Source: Pseudomonas sp. LFM046
Lineage (GTDB): Bacteria > Pseudomonadota > Gammaproteobacteria > Pseudomonadales > Pseudomonadaceae
Length of the DNA: 64,000 nt
Assembly: GCF_000949385.2 (NCBI RefSeq)
Contig: NZ_JYKO02000001.1
Coordinates: 310,001 to 374,000, forward strand
Direction of reading: 5' to 3'
Made by a program: the position numbers and the translations under genes. The notes below the pieces were generated by a model that worked only from the letters and a program-made list of their open reading frames with translations, was not told the origin of the DNA and did not search any database. Positions within the stretch are counted from its first letter, which is position 1, and each line of letters opens with the position of its first letter. Positions 42,358 to 51,372 of the stretch are shown piece by piece.

Positions 42358-43470
42358 CTACCAGCTCAGGGCGAAATTGTGCTCGGCCGCCGGCTGCGGA
42401 CAGCAGCCGCGGTGCGCGCACTCGCGCTTGAGCGTGTCCAGCAGCCAGCGGCGCTCTTCGCGGTCGGCATGGCCGAGCTGGAAGCGCCGGATATGGGTGG
42501 GCACCAGGTCCAGGGCGAGCAGGCGCCCGCCCGCATCCAGGGTAGGGAAGTACAGCAGCCCGAGTTCGCCGTGGTAGACGCCGTAGTCCTGAATCCCTTC
42601 GTAATCGTTCAGCAGATCACCGCAGCCGTAGAGGATCAGGTGCTCGCGGTACAGCTCCAGCCCCTTGATGTGGTGTGAGGAGTGGCCGTGGACCAGATCC
42701 GCGCCGGCCTGGTCGATCAGGCCGTGGGCGAATCGCACCTGATCGGCAGGAATCTCGAACCCCCAGTTGCCGCCCCAGTGGATCGAGGCGATCACCCGGT
42801 CCCCGGGGCGCTTGTGCAGCTGGATGCACTCGGCCACCCGGTCCAGGCTCCGTGCCGACAGGTCCGGGAGCCAGGCGACCCCCGAGCGCCGGGACTTCGC
42901 CGCCCAGCTCGACGGAACACCGCAGTCGGGCGTGCAGAAGGCAAATACCAGCAGGCGAAATCCATCGGGCAGCTCCAGCACGGCGGGCGCCTCCGCCTGG
43001 GGCAGGTCCCGGCCCGCGCCGGCACACTGCACGCCATTGCGCGCGAGGGTGGCCAGGGTGTCCGACAGGCCGGCGCGGCCCCAGTCCAGCACATGGTTGT
43101 TCGCCAGCACGCAACAATCGATGCCGGCCGCGAGGATGGCCGGGATGTTCGCCGGGCTCATGCGGTAGTTGATACCCTTGGCTTCCGGCTGGCCGCGTCG
43201 GGTCACAGCGGTTTCCAGGTTGATCAGGCGGACCTGTGGCCGGCGCCTCGCCAACTCCGCGAGGGTGTCGCCCCAGATGTAGGTGTAATCGACAGGATGG
43301 GGCAGGGGGCCATGCAGTCGTTCCGCCAGCCGCACATAGCCCCCGGCGTCCTTCACATAGGGTTCGTACAGGCGTGGATCGCCGGGGCGGGGCAATACCG
43401 CGTCGATGCCGCGAGCGGTCATCACATCGCCGGCCAGGAACAGCTTGAGGGTCTGGGGAGCAGCGTTCAT
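42358..43470 (-). CDS. CapA-family metallophosphatase-like protein
   Basis: This 370-residue protein of the capsule-synthesis CapA group has a calcineurin-like metal-binding fold. Metal-site motifs are in order: LFLAGDVMTARGID near the start, LINLETAVT, VLANNHVLDWG, SIHWGGNWGFE and VHGHSSHHIKG. It has no signal peptide or membrane anchor, unlike capsule CapA, so a cytosolic phosphoesterase role is possible. No poly-glutamate synthase genes are near. It is convergent with the glycine-zipper gene, with only three bases between them. Confidence 0.85.
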   Translation of the reverse strand: MNAAPQTLKLFLAGDVMTARGIDAVLPRPGDPRLYEPYVKDAGGYVRLAERLHGPLPHPVDYTYIWGDTLAELARRRPQVRLINLETAVTRRGQPEAKGINYRMSPANIPAILAAGIDCCVLANNHVLDWGRAGLSDTLATLARNGVQCAGAGRDLPQAEAPAVLELPDGFRLLVFAFCTPDCGVPSSWAAKSRRSGVAWLPDLSARSLDRVAECIQLHKRPGDRVIASIHWGGNWGFEIPADQVRFAHGLIDQAGADLVHGHSSHHIKGLELYREHLILYGCGDLLNDYEGIQDYGVYHGELGLLYFPTLDAGGRLLALDLVPTHIRRFQLGHADREERRWLLDTLKRECAHRGCCPQPAAEHNFALSW

Positions 43471-43677
43471 CGGCCACCTCCCGGGGTATCAGCACCAATC
43501 TAATCCCGCGCCGTGCAGCCGTCCAAGTGGGCGGGTGGATTGTTGCGCACCACGGAAAGGCCCTTTCAGCAAAGGCGTCTTTTTCGCCTGCCGCGCCTGG
43601 AGTCTCATTGGCACCAACGGCCACGAACGCATCCCCAGCCGATGCCCCGGCCAGCCACACGAACCGAGGAGCACGCC

Positions 43678-43935
43678 ATGAATCGCGCCATTTCCATCAG
43701 CACCACTCTGTTGCTCGCCGCCCTGGCCGGCGGCAGCGCCTTCGCGGCCGAGTCCGCCGATGCCGAGCCCTACCGCTACGGCATGCCCCTGGATGTCGCC
43801 CGCGTCATCTCCATCGATGAACCCAATCCGCTCACCTGCGAAACCATCCAGGCGAAGATGACCTACGTCGATGCCAATGGCGACCAGAAGTCCGTGACCT
43901 ACCTGAAGGAATCCAGTGCCTGCGCCAACAGCTGA
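43678..43935 (+). CDS. DUF2790 periplasmic small protein
   Basis: This 85-residue protein has a signal peptide (about 1-23, ending GGSAFA). The DUF2790 core follows: YRYGMPLDVARVISIDEPNPLTCETIQAKMTYVDANGDQKSVTYLKESSAC. Two Cys residues in the mature part are likely to form a disulfide. The family is found mostly in pseudomonads and has no known function. The ribosome site is GAGGAG. Confidence 0.85.
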   Translation: MNRAISISTTLLLAALAGGSAFAAESADAEPYRYGMPLDVARVISIDEPNPLTCETIQAKMTYVDANGDQKSVTYLKESSACANS

Positions 43936-44008
43936 TGCCGGCGCCGGTCGCGGTGGAGCGACGCCAGCCCCACGAGGCCCGGCAATCCGCCCCTCCGCCT
44001 GGTGGGCG

Positions 44009-44884
44009 TCAGTTGCCCACCACTTCCGCCACGAAGGCTTCGAACGAAGTCGCCGTGGTGTTCCCGTCGTTCCGCCCTTCCAGGGACTTCACGCGACGGT
44101 CGTTGATGCCCTCGGCCAGCTCCGCATAGAGCCCCGCCAGGTTGGCGGAGAAGCCCGCATCCACCAGCATCCCGGCCATCTCGTCGTAGGGCAGTTGCAC
44201 ATAGGGCAGGTCCGGCCGTCCCAGGCGCTCGCCGAGGATGCGCGTCGCCTCGCCATAGCTGAGGTCCCGCTGGCCCAGCAGTTCCCGCACCTGCACGCCG
44301 TGCCAGTCGCGAGAGAGCAGGGCCGCGATGGCCGCGTCGGCGATGTCCTTCGAGGCGATCATCGGCACCGGCACGTCCGCGCCCACGCCATCGGCCACCA
44401 AACCGTGCTGTTCGATCATCCAGAACGCCGGCAGCAGGTTCTCGAAGAAGGCCCCGGCACGCAGGATCAGCAGGTCGACGCCGGGCAACGCCCGTAGCCG
44501 CGACTCCTGCTCATGCATGCTGGCGATGGGGCCGTTGCCCGAGGCCAGGTCGGCGCCCACGCTGCTGATCGCCACCACGCGGCGCACACCGCTGGCGCGA
44601 ACAGCCCGGACGATGGCCTCGCCCACTGCCGCCTGCTGGGCCATGTAGTCCGCCACGGACGGGTCGTAGGGCAGCAGCGTGTAAACCGCGTCGGCACCCC
44701 GGAAGGCCTCCGTCAGGTAGGCGGCGTCATGTGGCTCACCGACCCTCACCTCGGCCCCGGCCTTCTCCAGTGCCTCCAGACGTTCAGCGGAGCGGCCCAG
44801 TGCGCGCACGCGCTCACCCGTGTTCAGCAGCTCTTCGACGATGCGTTTGCCGGTATGCCCGGTGGCGCCCATTACCGTGATCAT
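44009..44884 (-). CDS. NmrA-like NAD(P)H-binding oxidoreductase
   Basis: This 291-residue atypical short-chain dehydrogenase has the glycine-rich MITVMGATGHTGKRIVEELL. Thereafter it has NmrA/HSCARG-like features (RVVAISSVGADLASGNGPIASMHEQE; RAGAFFENLLPAFWMI). The active-site Tyr-x-x-x-Lys of classical members is not evident, so it may act as a redox sensor or quinone reductase-like enzyme. It starts at 44884 after AGGAGGACGAG and is divergent from an AraC regulator, a common regulator-target layout. Confidence 0.85.
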   Translation of the reverse strand: MITVMGATGHTGKRIVEELLNTGERVRALGRSAERLEALEKAGAEVRVGEPHDAAYLTEAFRGADAVYTLLPYDPSVADYMAQQAAVGEAIVRAVRASGVRRVVAISSVGADLASGNGPIASMHEQESRLRALPGVDLLILRAGAFFENLLPAFWMIEQHGLVADGVGADVPVPMIASKDIADAAIAALLSRDWHGVQVRELLGQRDLSYGEATRILGERLGRPDLPYVQLPYDEMAGMLVDAGFSANLAGLYAELAEGINDRRVKSLEGRNDGNTTATSFEAFVAEVVGN

Positions 44885-45046
44885 CTCGTCCTCCTGGTAG
44901 CGCTTGTCTGTCTGGCACATGCCTGAGCGCTTGGGGCCAGTGTCGTTTGGCGGGGCTGGACGAACAATGATTGGAAGTCGACGATTCATGATCGATCGTC
45001 CAGAGTTGTTGGGCGACCCCTGTGCTGGCGATGCGAGGTGCACGAG

Positions 45047-46015
45047 ATGGACCCGAACAACCCCTGGCTCTCCCGCGACCCCCTCGGCGAAGCGCTGCAC
45101 CTGCTGCGCATGAGCGGGACGCTCTACTGCGCCTCTGAATTCACCGCGCCCTGGGGGCTGGGCCTTCCGGCCATGGAAGACTGCCTGATGTTCCATGTGG
45201 TGACCGCGGGTGAGTGCTGGCTGGCAGTGGGCGGACACGAGCCCCTGCTGCTGCGTGGCGGCGACCTGGCGCTGGTGCCCCACGGCCATGGGCACCAGTT
45301 GCTCAGTGCCCCCGGCGAAGTCGCGGTGCCGCTGTTCGACCTGCCACGGGAGTGCCTGAGCGAACGCTACGAGATCATCCGTCATGGCGGGGGCGGCGCG
45401 CCGGTCAGCCTGGTGTGCGGTGCGGTGCGCTTCGACCATCCGGTGGCGCGGCAGCTGGTGCGGCTGCTGCCGTCGGTGCTGCACGTGGAGGCGGCCAGTG
45501 CCGAGCATGCCGACTGGCTGCAGGGCACCCTGCGCTTCATGCGGGACGAGGCTCGGGACCTGCGCCCCGGTGGCGAAACCGTGGTCACGCGATTGGCGGA
45601 CATCCTGGTGATCCAGGCGATCCGTTCCTGGATCGAGCGCGACCCGGCCGCCCAGACCGGCTGGCTCGGCGCCCTGCAGGACCGCCAGATCGGGCGCGCC
45701 ATCGGGCTGATCCACCGCGACCCGGCGCGGGACTGGAGCCTGGTCGCCCTGGCCGATGCGGCGGCCATGTCCCGCTCGGCCTTCGCCGCCCGCTTCACCG
45801 CCCTGGTGGGCGAGCCGGCCATGCAGTACCTGACACGCTGGCGGATGAGCCTCGCCCTGGGCTGGCTACAGGAAGGCGACGTGGCCATCGCCGCCCTGGC
45901 CGAACGCCTCGGATACCAGTCCGAAGCGGCCTTCAGCCGGGCGTTCAAACGCATCCATGGCATGGCGCCGGGAGCCGTCCGGCGTGTGCCCCGAACACTG
46001 CTGGCGCCTGGCTAG
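45047..46015 (+). CDS. AraC-family regulator with cupin-type sensor domain
   Basis: This 322-residue regulator has an N-terminal cupin sensor domain (about 20-170, with HVVTAGECWLAVGGHEPLLLRGGDLALVPHGHGHQL). A C-terminal AraC pair of helix-turn-helix motifs (about 215-315) follows (WSLVALADAAAMSRSAFAARFTALVG and VAIAALAERLGYQSEAAFSRAFKRIHGMAPG). The ATG at 45047 is preferred over a GTG nine bases upstream because GAGG is then correctly spaced. It is divergent from the NmrA-type gene and probably controls it. Confidence 0.9.
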   Translation: MDPNNPWLSRDPLGEALHLLRMSGTLYCASEFTAPWGLGLPAMEDCLMFHVVTAGECWLAVGGHEPLLLRGGDLALVPHGHGHQLLSAPGEVAVPLFDLPRECLSERYEIIRHGGGGAPVSLVCGAVRFDHPVARQLVRLLPSVLHVEAASAEHADWLQGTLRFMRDEARDLRPGGETVVTRLADILVIQAIRSWIERDPAAQTGWLGALQDRQIGRAIGLIHRDPARDWSLVALADAAAMSRSAFAARFTALVGEPAMQYLTRWRMSLALGWLQEGDVAIAALAERLGYQSEAAFSRAFKRIHGMAPGAVRRVPRTLLAPG

Positions 46016-46057
46016 TGCACTTGCAGTTCATTTCCCTTTAAATTTACGTTTCGTTTA

Positions 46058-46080
46058 CAAATAGCAATTGTTACCATTTG
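46058..46080 (+). promoter_or_regulatory. Fur-box-like palindrome
   Basis: This 23-base AT-rich imperfect palindrome begins CAAATAGCAATTG and ends CCATTTG; eight of eleven positions pair. It resembles Fur sites of Pseudomonas siderophore receptor genes and lies 24 bases before the receptor start. Confidence 0.65.
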
Positions 46081-46103
46081 CTTCTTATCCAAAGAAGGAG
46101 CTC

Positions 46104-48278
46104 ATGGTGGCAGTTAAGCGCATTACCTCGGCATCGCTGCCGATGCTGGGCCTGTTGGCTATTCCGGCTGTGCACGCAGAAACCAAAGACGCGCTGGCGA
46201 TTCCCGCGACGTCCGTGACCAGCGCCTACGAGCAACAGAGCTACAAGGCCTCGGAAAGCAAGTCCGCCCTGAAGATCGATGCGCCCCTGCGCGACATCCC
46301 CCAGACGGTCAACGTGGTGCCGGAAAGCGTGATCAAGGACAAGGGCGCCCAGTCCATGGAAGACGTGCTGAAAAACGTCCCCGGCGTCGGTCTGTCCAAC
46401 GGCGACGGCCAGCGCGACCAGATCACCATCCGTGGCTTCAGCGCCATCGGTGACATGTTCATCGACGGCATGCGCGATGACGCCCTCTACTTCCGCGACC
46501 TGTCCAACATCGAGCGGGTCGAAGTGATCAAGGGCCCGGCGGCCGTGCTCTATGGCCGTGGCTCCTCCGGCGGCCTGATCAACAGCGTGAGCAAGAAGCC
46601 GGGCTTCGATCCCAAGAAGGAAGTCGGCGTCACCTTCGACAGCGAAGGCAAGCGCCGTACCCAGTTCGATACCGGCTGGGCTGACCAAGAACAGCGCGAC
46701 AAGGCCTTCCGCGTCACCGGCGCCTTCGAAGACAGCGACACCTTCCGCGATGACGGCTACATCGACCGCAAGGCCATCGCGCCTTCGGCCTACTTCAGGC
46801 TGTCCGACGACCTGGAGCTGAACCTCGGGGCCACCTACCTCTACGACAAGCGCCTGATCGATTTCGGTATCCCGGGGCAGCTCGCGGCCTACCAACCGGC
46901 GGCGGCCAACCTGCCGGCATCGGTGGTGGGCAATCGCCCGGTGAACGTCGACCGCGACAAGCGCTTCGGCTCCGGCGACCCGGACCAGGACTACGCCCGC
47001 AGCGAGGTGTTCTCCTTCACCGCCAGCGTGGACTACCGGATCAACGACGATCTGACCCTGACCAACGCCACCCGCTACTACCACTACGACCTGGACCGCA
47101 ACAACACCCTCGCCGACAGCAGCGCGACCCGCTTCGTCACCGCGCCCAATGGTGAGGCTCTGGTGAAGCTGAACCGCGGCAACGTTGCCCGCGACGAATA
47201 CGGCGTGTTCAACCAGACCGACCTGAAGCAGCAACTCCAACTGGCCGGCATGCAGCACAGCCTGCTCTACGGCGTGGAAGTGGGTTACCAGGACAAGTAC
47301 CAGCGCGCCTTCAACCAGAACAACGTGGCTCAGGTTCCGGTCTTCCGCGATGCCCTGGTGCCAGTACCGGAGCACGCCAGCAACCTGTCCTCAAAGGGCA
47401 CCAACTACCAGGAAACCGCCGGTTTCTACGTACAGGACATGATCGAGCTGACGTCCCAGTGGAAGGCCCTGCTCGGCGTCCGCTACGACATCTTCGGCCA
47501 GGAGTTCGACGACAAGCGCGTGCAGAACGTCGACCTCGACCGTACCGACAAGACCTGGAGCCCGCGTGCCGGCCTGGTGTACCAGCCGGACCAGATCCAG
47601 TCCTACTACGTCTCCGTCACCCGCAGCTTCCAGCCCTCGGGTGAGGTGTTCCAGCTCAATCCGGCCACCGAGAACCTGGAGCCGGAAGAGACCACCAACT
47701 ACGAGGTGGGCGCCAAGTGGGACCTGCTGGACAACCGCCTGGCGGTCACCGCCGCGGTGTTCCGTCTGGAACGCACCAACATGAAGACCACCGATCCGGC
47801 CAACCCCGCCCTCACCATCCTCGCGGGTGAGCAGCGCACCGACGGTTTCGAGGCCACCTTCAGCGGCCAGCTGACCGACAAGTGGCAGATCTATGGCGGC
47901 TACGCCTACCTGGACGCGGAGATCACCAAGTCCAACAGCAAGACCAACGGCGTCGCCAACGAAGGCCAGACCCCCACCCTGACGCCGCGCAACAGCGCCA
48001 ACCTCTGGCTGGTGCGTTCGCTGACCCCGCAGTGGCGTGTCGGCGCGGGTGCCAACTATGTGGATGACCAATTCACCGCCCTCGACAACAACGTCGTGAT
48101 GCCCAGCTACACCACCTACGATGCGGCGCTGTTCTACAACGTCCCGCAATGGGACATGGCCCTGCGTCTGAAGAACGTCTTCGACAAGGACTACTACGCC
48201 TCGGCCCACGGCTCGGTGGACCTGATCACCCCCGGTGCCCCGCGCACCCTGGAGCTCAGCGCCAACTACCGGTTCTGA
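46104..48278 (+). CDS. TonB-dependent siderophore receptor
   Basis: This 724-residue outer-membrane receptor has a signal peptide (about 1-25, ending PAVHAE). The plug domain (about 50-165) shows DIPQTVNVVPESVIKDKGAQSMEDVLKNVPGV and IKGPAAVLYGRGSSGGLINSVSKKPG, followed by a 22-strand-type barrel. It ends in the outer-membrane signature Phe (ELSANYRF). It is of the ferric-siderophore type, most like catecholate or xenosiderophore receptors, but no ligand can be assigned. There is no extended N-terminal signalling domain. The ATG at 46104 follows AAGGAG. A Fur-type site lies just upstream and a strong terminator after it. Confidence 0.92.
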   Translation: MVAVKRITSASLPMLGLLAIPAVHAETKDALAIPATSVTSAYEQQSYKASESKSALKIDAPLRDIPQTVNVVPESVIKDKGAQSMEDVLKNVPGVGLSNGDGQRDQITIRGFSAIGDMFIDGMRDDALYFRDLSNIERVEVIKGPAAVLYGRGSSGGLINSVSKKPGFDPKKEVGVTFDSEGKRRTQFDTGWADQEQRDKAFRVTGAFEDSDTFRDDGYIDRKAIAPSAYFRLSDDLELNLGATYLYDKRLIDFGIPGQLAAYQPAAANLPASVVGNRPVNVDRDKRFGSGDPDQDYARSEVFSFTASVDYRINDDLTLTNATRYYHYDLDRNNTLADSSATRFVTAPNGEALVKLNRGNVARDEYGVFNQTDLKQQLQLAGMQHSLLYGVEVGYQDKYQRAFNQNNVAQVPVFRDALVPVPEHASNLSSKGTNYQETAGFYVQDMIELTSQWKALLGVRYDIFGQEFDDKRVQNVDLDRTDKTWSPRAGLVYQPDQIQSYYVSVTRSFQPSGEVFQLNPATENLEPEETTNYEVGAKWDLLDNRLAVTAAVFRLERTNMKTTDPANPALTILAGEQRTDGFEATFSGQLTDKWQIYGGYAYLDAEITKSNSKTNGVANEGQTPTLTPRNSANLWLVRSLTPQWRVGAGANYVDDQFTALDNNVVMPSYTTYDAALFYNVPQWDMALRLKNVFDKDYYASAHGSVDLITPGAPRTLELSANYRF

Positions 48279-48291
48279 TCCCCGCACCAAC

Positions 48292-48326
48292 AAAAACGCC
48301 CGGCCATCGCCGGGCGTTTTTGTTTT
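48292..48326 (+). terminator. Terminator after the siderophore receptor gene
   Basis: The stem CGCCCGGC/GCCGGGCG with a CATC loop is flanked by A5 and T5 and followed by GTTTTC. Confidence 0.9.
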
Positions 48327-48369
48327 CAGGGGCGTGGATTCGGTCTTACCCCATCCTACGGACTGGACC

Positions 48370-48433
48370 GTAGGGTGCGCCGTGCGCACCGGGAAGCCCT
48401 TGCGGAATCTCTGGTGCGCACGGCGCACCCTAC
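48370..48433. repeat. Perfect 21-base inverted repeat
   Basis: The arms at 48370-48390 (starting GTAGGGTGCGCC) and 48413-48433 (ending GCGCACCCTAC) are exact reverse complements, separated by 22 bases. This is an unusually well-preserved palindrome of the GTAGGGTG repeat type. Confidence 0.9.
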
Positions 48434-48470
48434 AAGGGCGATGAGTGCCGAGGCACGCCGCAACGGCCGA

Positions 48471-49037
48471 TCAATTCATCTGCAGCTTCTTCAACGCCTC
48501 ACAACTCGGCGCGTATTGCTTGTCGCAGGCGCTCTGGAACAGGGCGCGGGCCTGGTAAGGGTCCTTCTGCAGGCCTTCGGCGCCCTGGGCGTACATGCTG
48601 CCGAGCACGTGCTGGGCCATGGCGTTGCCGGCGGCGGACGCCTGGTTGAGGTACTTGAGCATGGCGCGCTGGTCAGCCATGGCGGGGTCGGCGCGGCCCG
48701 TGTAGAGGAAGGCCAGGCTGAAGGCCGACTGGGCATGGCCCTTGTCGGCGGCCTGCTTCCACCAGTATTCGGCCTGCTTCAGGTCTTTCTGCGGCTTGCC
48801 CATGAAATAGAGGCTGGCGAGCTGGTACTCGCTGTCGAGGTCGCCGCGCATGGCCTGCTGGCGAATCCGTTCGAATTCGGCGGCTTGCTGGTCTTGCGGG
48901 GTGGGGGCCGGCGCCTGCGGTTGCCCGGCGGGCGCGGTGGCGGGTTGCTGTTGCGTGTGCTGCTGCTGGACGCAGGCCCCGAGCAGGGCGAGCGCAGCGA
49001 TGCAGACGAGACGTGGCAGGGCACGTTGGGTGGACAT
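48471..49037 (-). CDS. Sel1-repeat lipoprotein
   Basis: This 188-residue protein has a lipoprotein signal (lipobox LLGAC, Cys about residue 22) and then a Gln/Pro/Ala-rich linker to about residue 50. Sel1/TPR-like repeats follow (SEYQLASLYFMGKPQKDLKQAEYWWKQAADKGHAQSAFSLAFLYTG; AMAQHVLGSMYAQGAEGLQKDPYQARALFQSAC). It is likely anchored to the inner leaflet of the outer membrane or in the periplasm as a protein-interaction scaffold. Partner is unknown. The ATG at 49037 gives the lipoprotein signal. Confidence 0.85.
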   Translation of the reverse strand: MSTQRALPRLVCIAALALLGACVQQQHTQQQPATAPAGQPQAPAPTPQDQQAAEFERIRQQAMRGDLDSEYQLASLYFMGKPQKDLKQAEYWWKQAADKGHAQSAFSLAFLYTGRADPAMADQRAMLKYLNQASAAGNAMAQHVLGSMYAQGAEGLQKDPYQARALFQSACDKQYAPSCEALKKLQMN

Positions 49038-49142
49038 GGACGGATTTCTCCCTGGCAGAACTGGGAGGAGGGTAGTTGCATCCGCCGGCCGCGTCACCAA
49101 GCCTGAGTCGCATGCGCCATCGCTGCTCGCCGTGGCGCCTGA

Positions 49143-49225
49143 CGGTGGATCGATGAAGCGTGATCCACCCTGCGCAGCGGAGCTGGTTCGTGCGTAGGGT
49201 GGATGTCGTTTTTTACATCCACCTT
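49143..49225. repeat. Palindromic GTAGGGTGGAT-type repeat
   Basis: Two inverted repeats lie in series (GGTGGATC/GATCCACC and GGTGGATGT/ACATCCACC). It is the same family as the copies at 19327 and 59214. Confidence 0.75.
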
Positions 49226-49239
49226 TCGCAGGCCGGCGC

Positions 49240-50040
49240 TCAATCCCACTTCGGCGAAAAGTCCGGGTTGGCCAGGCGCTCGCCGCGATCCAGCGTGGCG
49301 ATGGCCGCCATCTCCGCCTCGCTCAGGCGCAGGTCCACGGCAAGCAGGTTGCTGGCCAGGTTCTCGCGGCGGGTGGAGGAGGGGATCACCGCGAAGCCTT
49401 GTTGCAGCAGCCAGGCCAGGGCCACCTGCGCCGGCGTGGCGTCGTGGGCGGCGGCGATGCCCTGGATCACGGCGTCCTGCATGACCTTGCCGTAGGCCAG
49501 TGGCATGTAGGCGGTAAGGTGGATGCCTTGGCTGCGGGCAAACTCCACCACCTTGCGGTTCTGCAGGAAGGGGTGGATCTCCACCTGGTTGGTGGCGATT
49601 GCGTCGGCGCCCACCGCGTCGATGGCTTGCTGCATGTGGCCGATGGTGAAGTTGGAAATGCCGATCTGCCGGGTCAGGCCTCGCGCCTTGGCTTCGGCCA
49701 GGGCGGTCATGTATTCGGCCACCGGGATGGCATCGTTGGGGCTGGGCCAGTGGATCAGCGCCAGGTCCAGTTGCTCCAGGCCGAGCTTGGTCAAACTCTC
49801 TTCCAGGCTGGGGATCAGCCGGTTGGCGGCGAGCTGCTCGGTCCACACCTTGGTGGTCACGAAAAGGTCTTCGCGGGGGATGCCGCTGGCGGCGATGGCG
49901 CGGCCCACGTCGGCCTCGTTGCCGTAGATCTGCGCCGTGTCGAGGTGGCGATAGCCCAGTTCCAGGCCGTTGCGGACCGAGTCGATCACCTGCTGGTCCT
50001 GGAGGCGGAACGTGCCGAGGCCGAGTGCGGGAATGCTCAT
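49240..50040 (-). CDS. dkgB: Aldo/keto reductase, DkgB type
   Basis: This 266-residue NADPH-dependent aldo/keto reductase has the catalytic tetrad Asp (DTAQIYGNE), Tyr (same motif), Lys ([10 protein letters not shown]) and His ([10 protein letters not shown]). NADPH site residues are present toward the end ([15 protein letters not shown]). Length equals E. coli DkgB, which reduces 2,5-diketo-gluconate and methylglyoxal-type carbonyls. The ATG at 50040 has CAGGAG eight bases upstream; a TTG further up was rejected. It lies 25 bases after the MFS gene on the same strand, so they form an operon. Confidence 0.9.
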   Translation of the reverse strand: MSIPALGLGTFRLQDQQVIDSVRNGLELGYRHLDTAQIYGNEADVGRAIAASGIPREDLFVTTKVWTEQLAANRLIPSLEESLTKLGLEQLDLALIHWPSPNDAIPVAEYMTALAEAKARGLTRQIGISNFTIGHMQQAIDAVGADAIATNQVEIHPFLQNRKVVEFARSQGIHLTAYMPLAYGKVMQDAVIQGIAAAHDATPAQVALAWLLQQGFAVIPSSTRRENLASNLLAVDLRLSEAEMAAIATLDRGERLANPDFSPKWD

Positions 50041-50065
50041 GGGAAGGCTCCTGTTCAATGGAAAG

Positions 50066-51268
50066 TCAGTGGCCGACGACGAGGGCGGAGCCGCTCATCG
50101 ACAGTTCAGGGTTGTTGCGATCGAGGCGGCCGCTCCAGGCGGTCAGGGCGACGGCCACCAGTACCACGAGGGCGCCGATCCAGGCGGTGTGGATCAGCCC
50201 CAGCTCGGCGACGATCTGCCCGCCGAGCCAGGCGCCGCCGGCGATGCCGAGGTTGAAGGCGGCGATGTTCAGGCCCGAGGCCACGTCTACCGCGTGGGGC
50301 GTGTGGTGTTCGGCCTGGCGCACCACGTAGACCTGCAGGCCGGGTACGTTGCCGAAGGCTACGGCGCCCCACACCAGAACGGTGGCCACGGCCAGCCAGG
50401 GGTTGGCGGCGGTGAAGGTGAGGGCGAAGAGCACCGCGGCAAGCAACAGGAAGATCAGGATCAGGGCGCTGATCGGGCCGCGCTTGTCCGCCAGCTTGCC
50501 GCCCCAGATGTTGCCGACGGCCACGGACACGCCGTAGACCAGCAGCACCAGGCTCACGGTGCCGGCGCTGAAGCCGCTGATGTCTTGCAGGATGGGCGCG
50601 AGGAAGGTGAAGGCGATGAAGCTGCCGCCGTAGCCGACCGCCGTCATGGCGTAGACCAGCAGCAGGCGTGGCGCTTTCAAGACCTTGAGCTGCTGCACCA
50701 GGGAAGCGGGCTTGCTGTGGGTGATGTTCGCGGGCACGAAGATCAGGCTGCCGATGAAGGCGATCACGCCCAGGGCCGATACGGCGAGAAAGGTCTCGCG
50801 CCAACCGAAGTGCTGGCCGATGAAGGTGCCCAGGGGCACGCCTGTGACCAGGGCCACCGTGAGGCCGGTGAACATGATGGCGATGGCGCTCGCGGCCTTT
50901 TCCTTCGGGACCAGGCTGGTGGCGATGGTCGAACCGATGGAGAAGAACACGCCGTGGGCCAGGCCGGTGACCAGCCGCGCGGCGATCAGCGATTCATAAC
51001 CTGGTGCCTGCCAGGCCAGCAGATTGCCGAGGGTGAAGAGCACCATCAGCGACAGGAGCAGCCACTTGCGCGGCAGCTTGCCGGTGAGGGCGGTGAGCAC
51101 CGGCGCGCCGACGGCGACGCCCAGGGCGTAGAGGCTGACCAGCAGGCCGGCCGAGGGCAGGCTGACGCCGAGGTCGGTGGCGATGGTGGGGATGAGGCCG
51201 ACGATGACGAACTCCGTCGTGCCGATGGCGAAGGCGCTGAGGGTCAGCGCCAGTAGGGCAAGAGGCAT
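50066..51268 (-). CDS. MFS efflux transporter (DHA1 type)
   Basis: This 400-residue inner-membrane protein has 12 helices and drug:proton antiporter-like motifs ([59 protein letters not shown]). It is of the AraJ/YdhP subgroup. Substrate is unknown. It is the first gene of an operon with dkgB and lies 104 bases from a divergent LysR gene, which probably regulates it. Confidence 0.88.
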   Translation of the reverse strand: MPLALLALTLSAFAIGTTEFVIVGLIPTIATDLGVSLPSAGLLVSLYALGVAVGAPVLTALTGKLPRKWLLLSLMVLFTLGNLLAWQAPGYESLIAARLVTGLAHGVFFSIGSTIATSLVPKEKAASAIAIMFTGLTVALVTGVPLGTFIGQHFGWRETFLAVSALGVIAFIGSLIFVPANITHSKPASLVQQLKVLKAPRLLLVYAMTAVGYGGSFIAFTFLAPILQDISGFSAGTVSLVLLVYGVSVAVGNIWGGKLADKRGPISALILIFLLLAAVLFALTFTAANPWLAVATVLVWGAVAFGNVPGLQVYVVRQAEHHTPHAVDVASGLNIAAFNLGIAGGAWLGGQIVAELGLIHTAWIGALVVLVAVALTAWSGRLDRNNPELSMSGSALVVGH

Positions 51269-51372
51269 GGTGTTGGGCTCCGCAGGAGAAGTTGGATGGC
51301 GTGCAGTGTCGTCACTCGACTCGTGCGGAAAAAGCGGGTATCAAGCCAAAGATATTTGCTCGGGAGTCACGA

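Noticed and set aside
42358-43470. CapA homologue as evidence for a poly-glutamate capsule
   Set aside because: No capB/capC-type synthase genes and no membrane anchor or signal peptide; only the phosphoesterase fold is supported.
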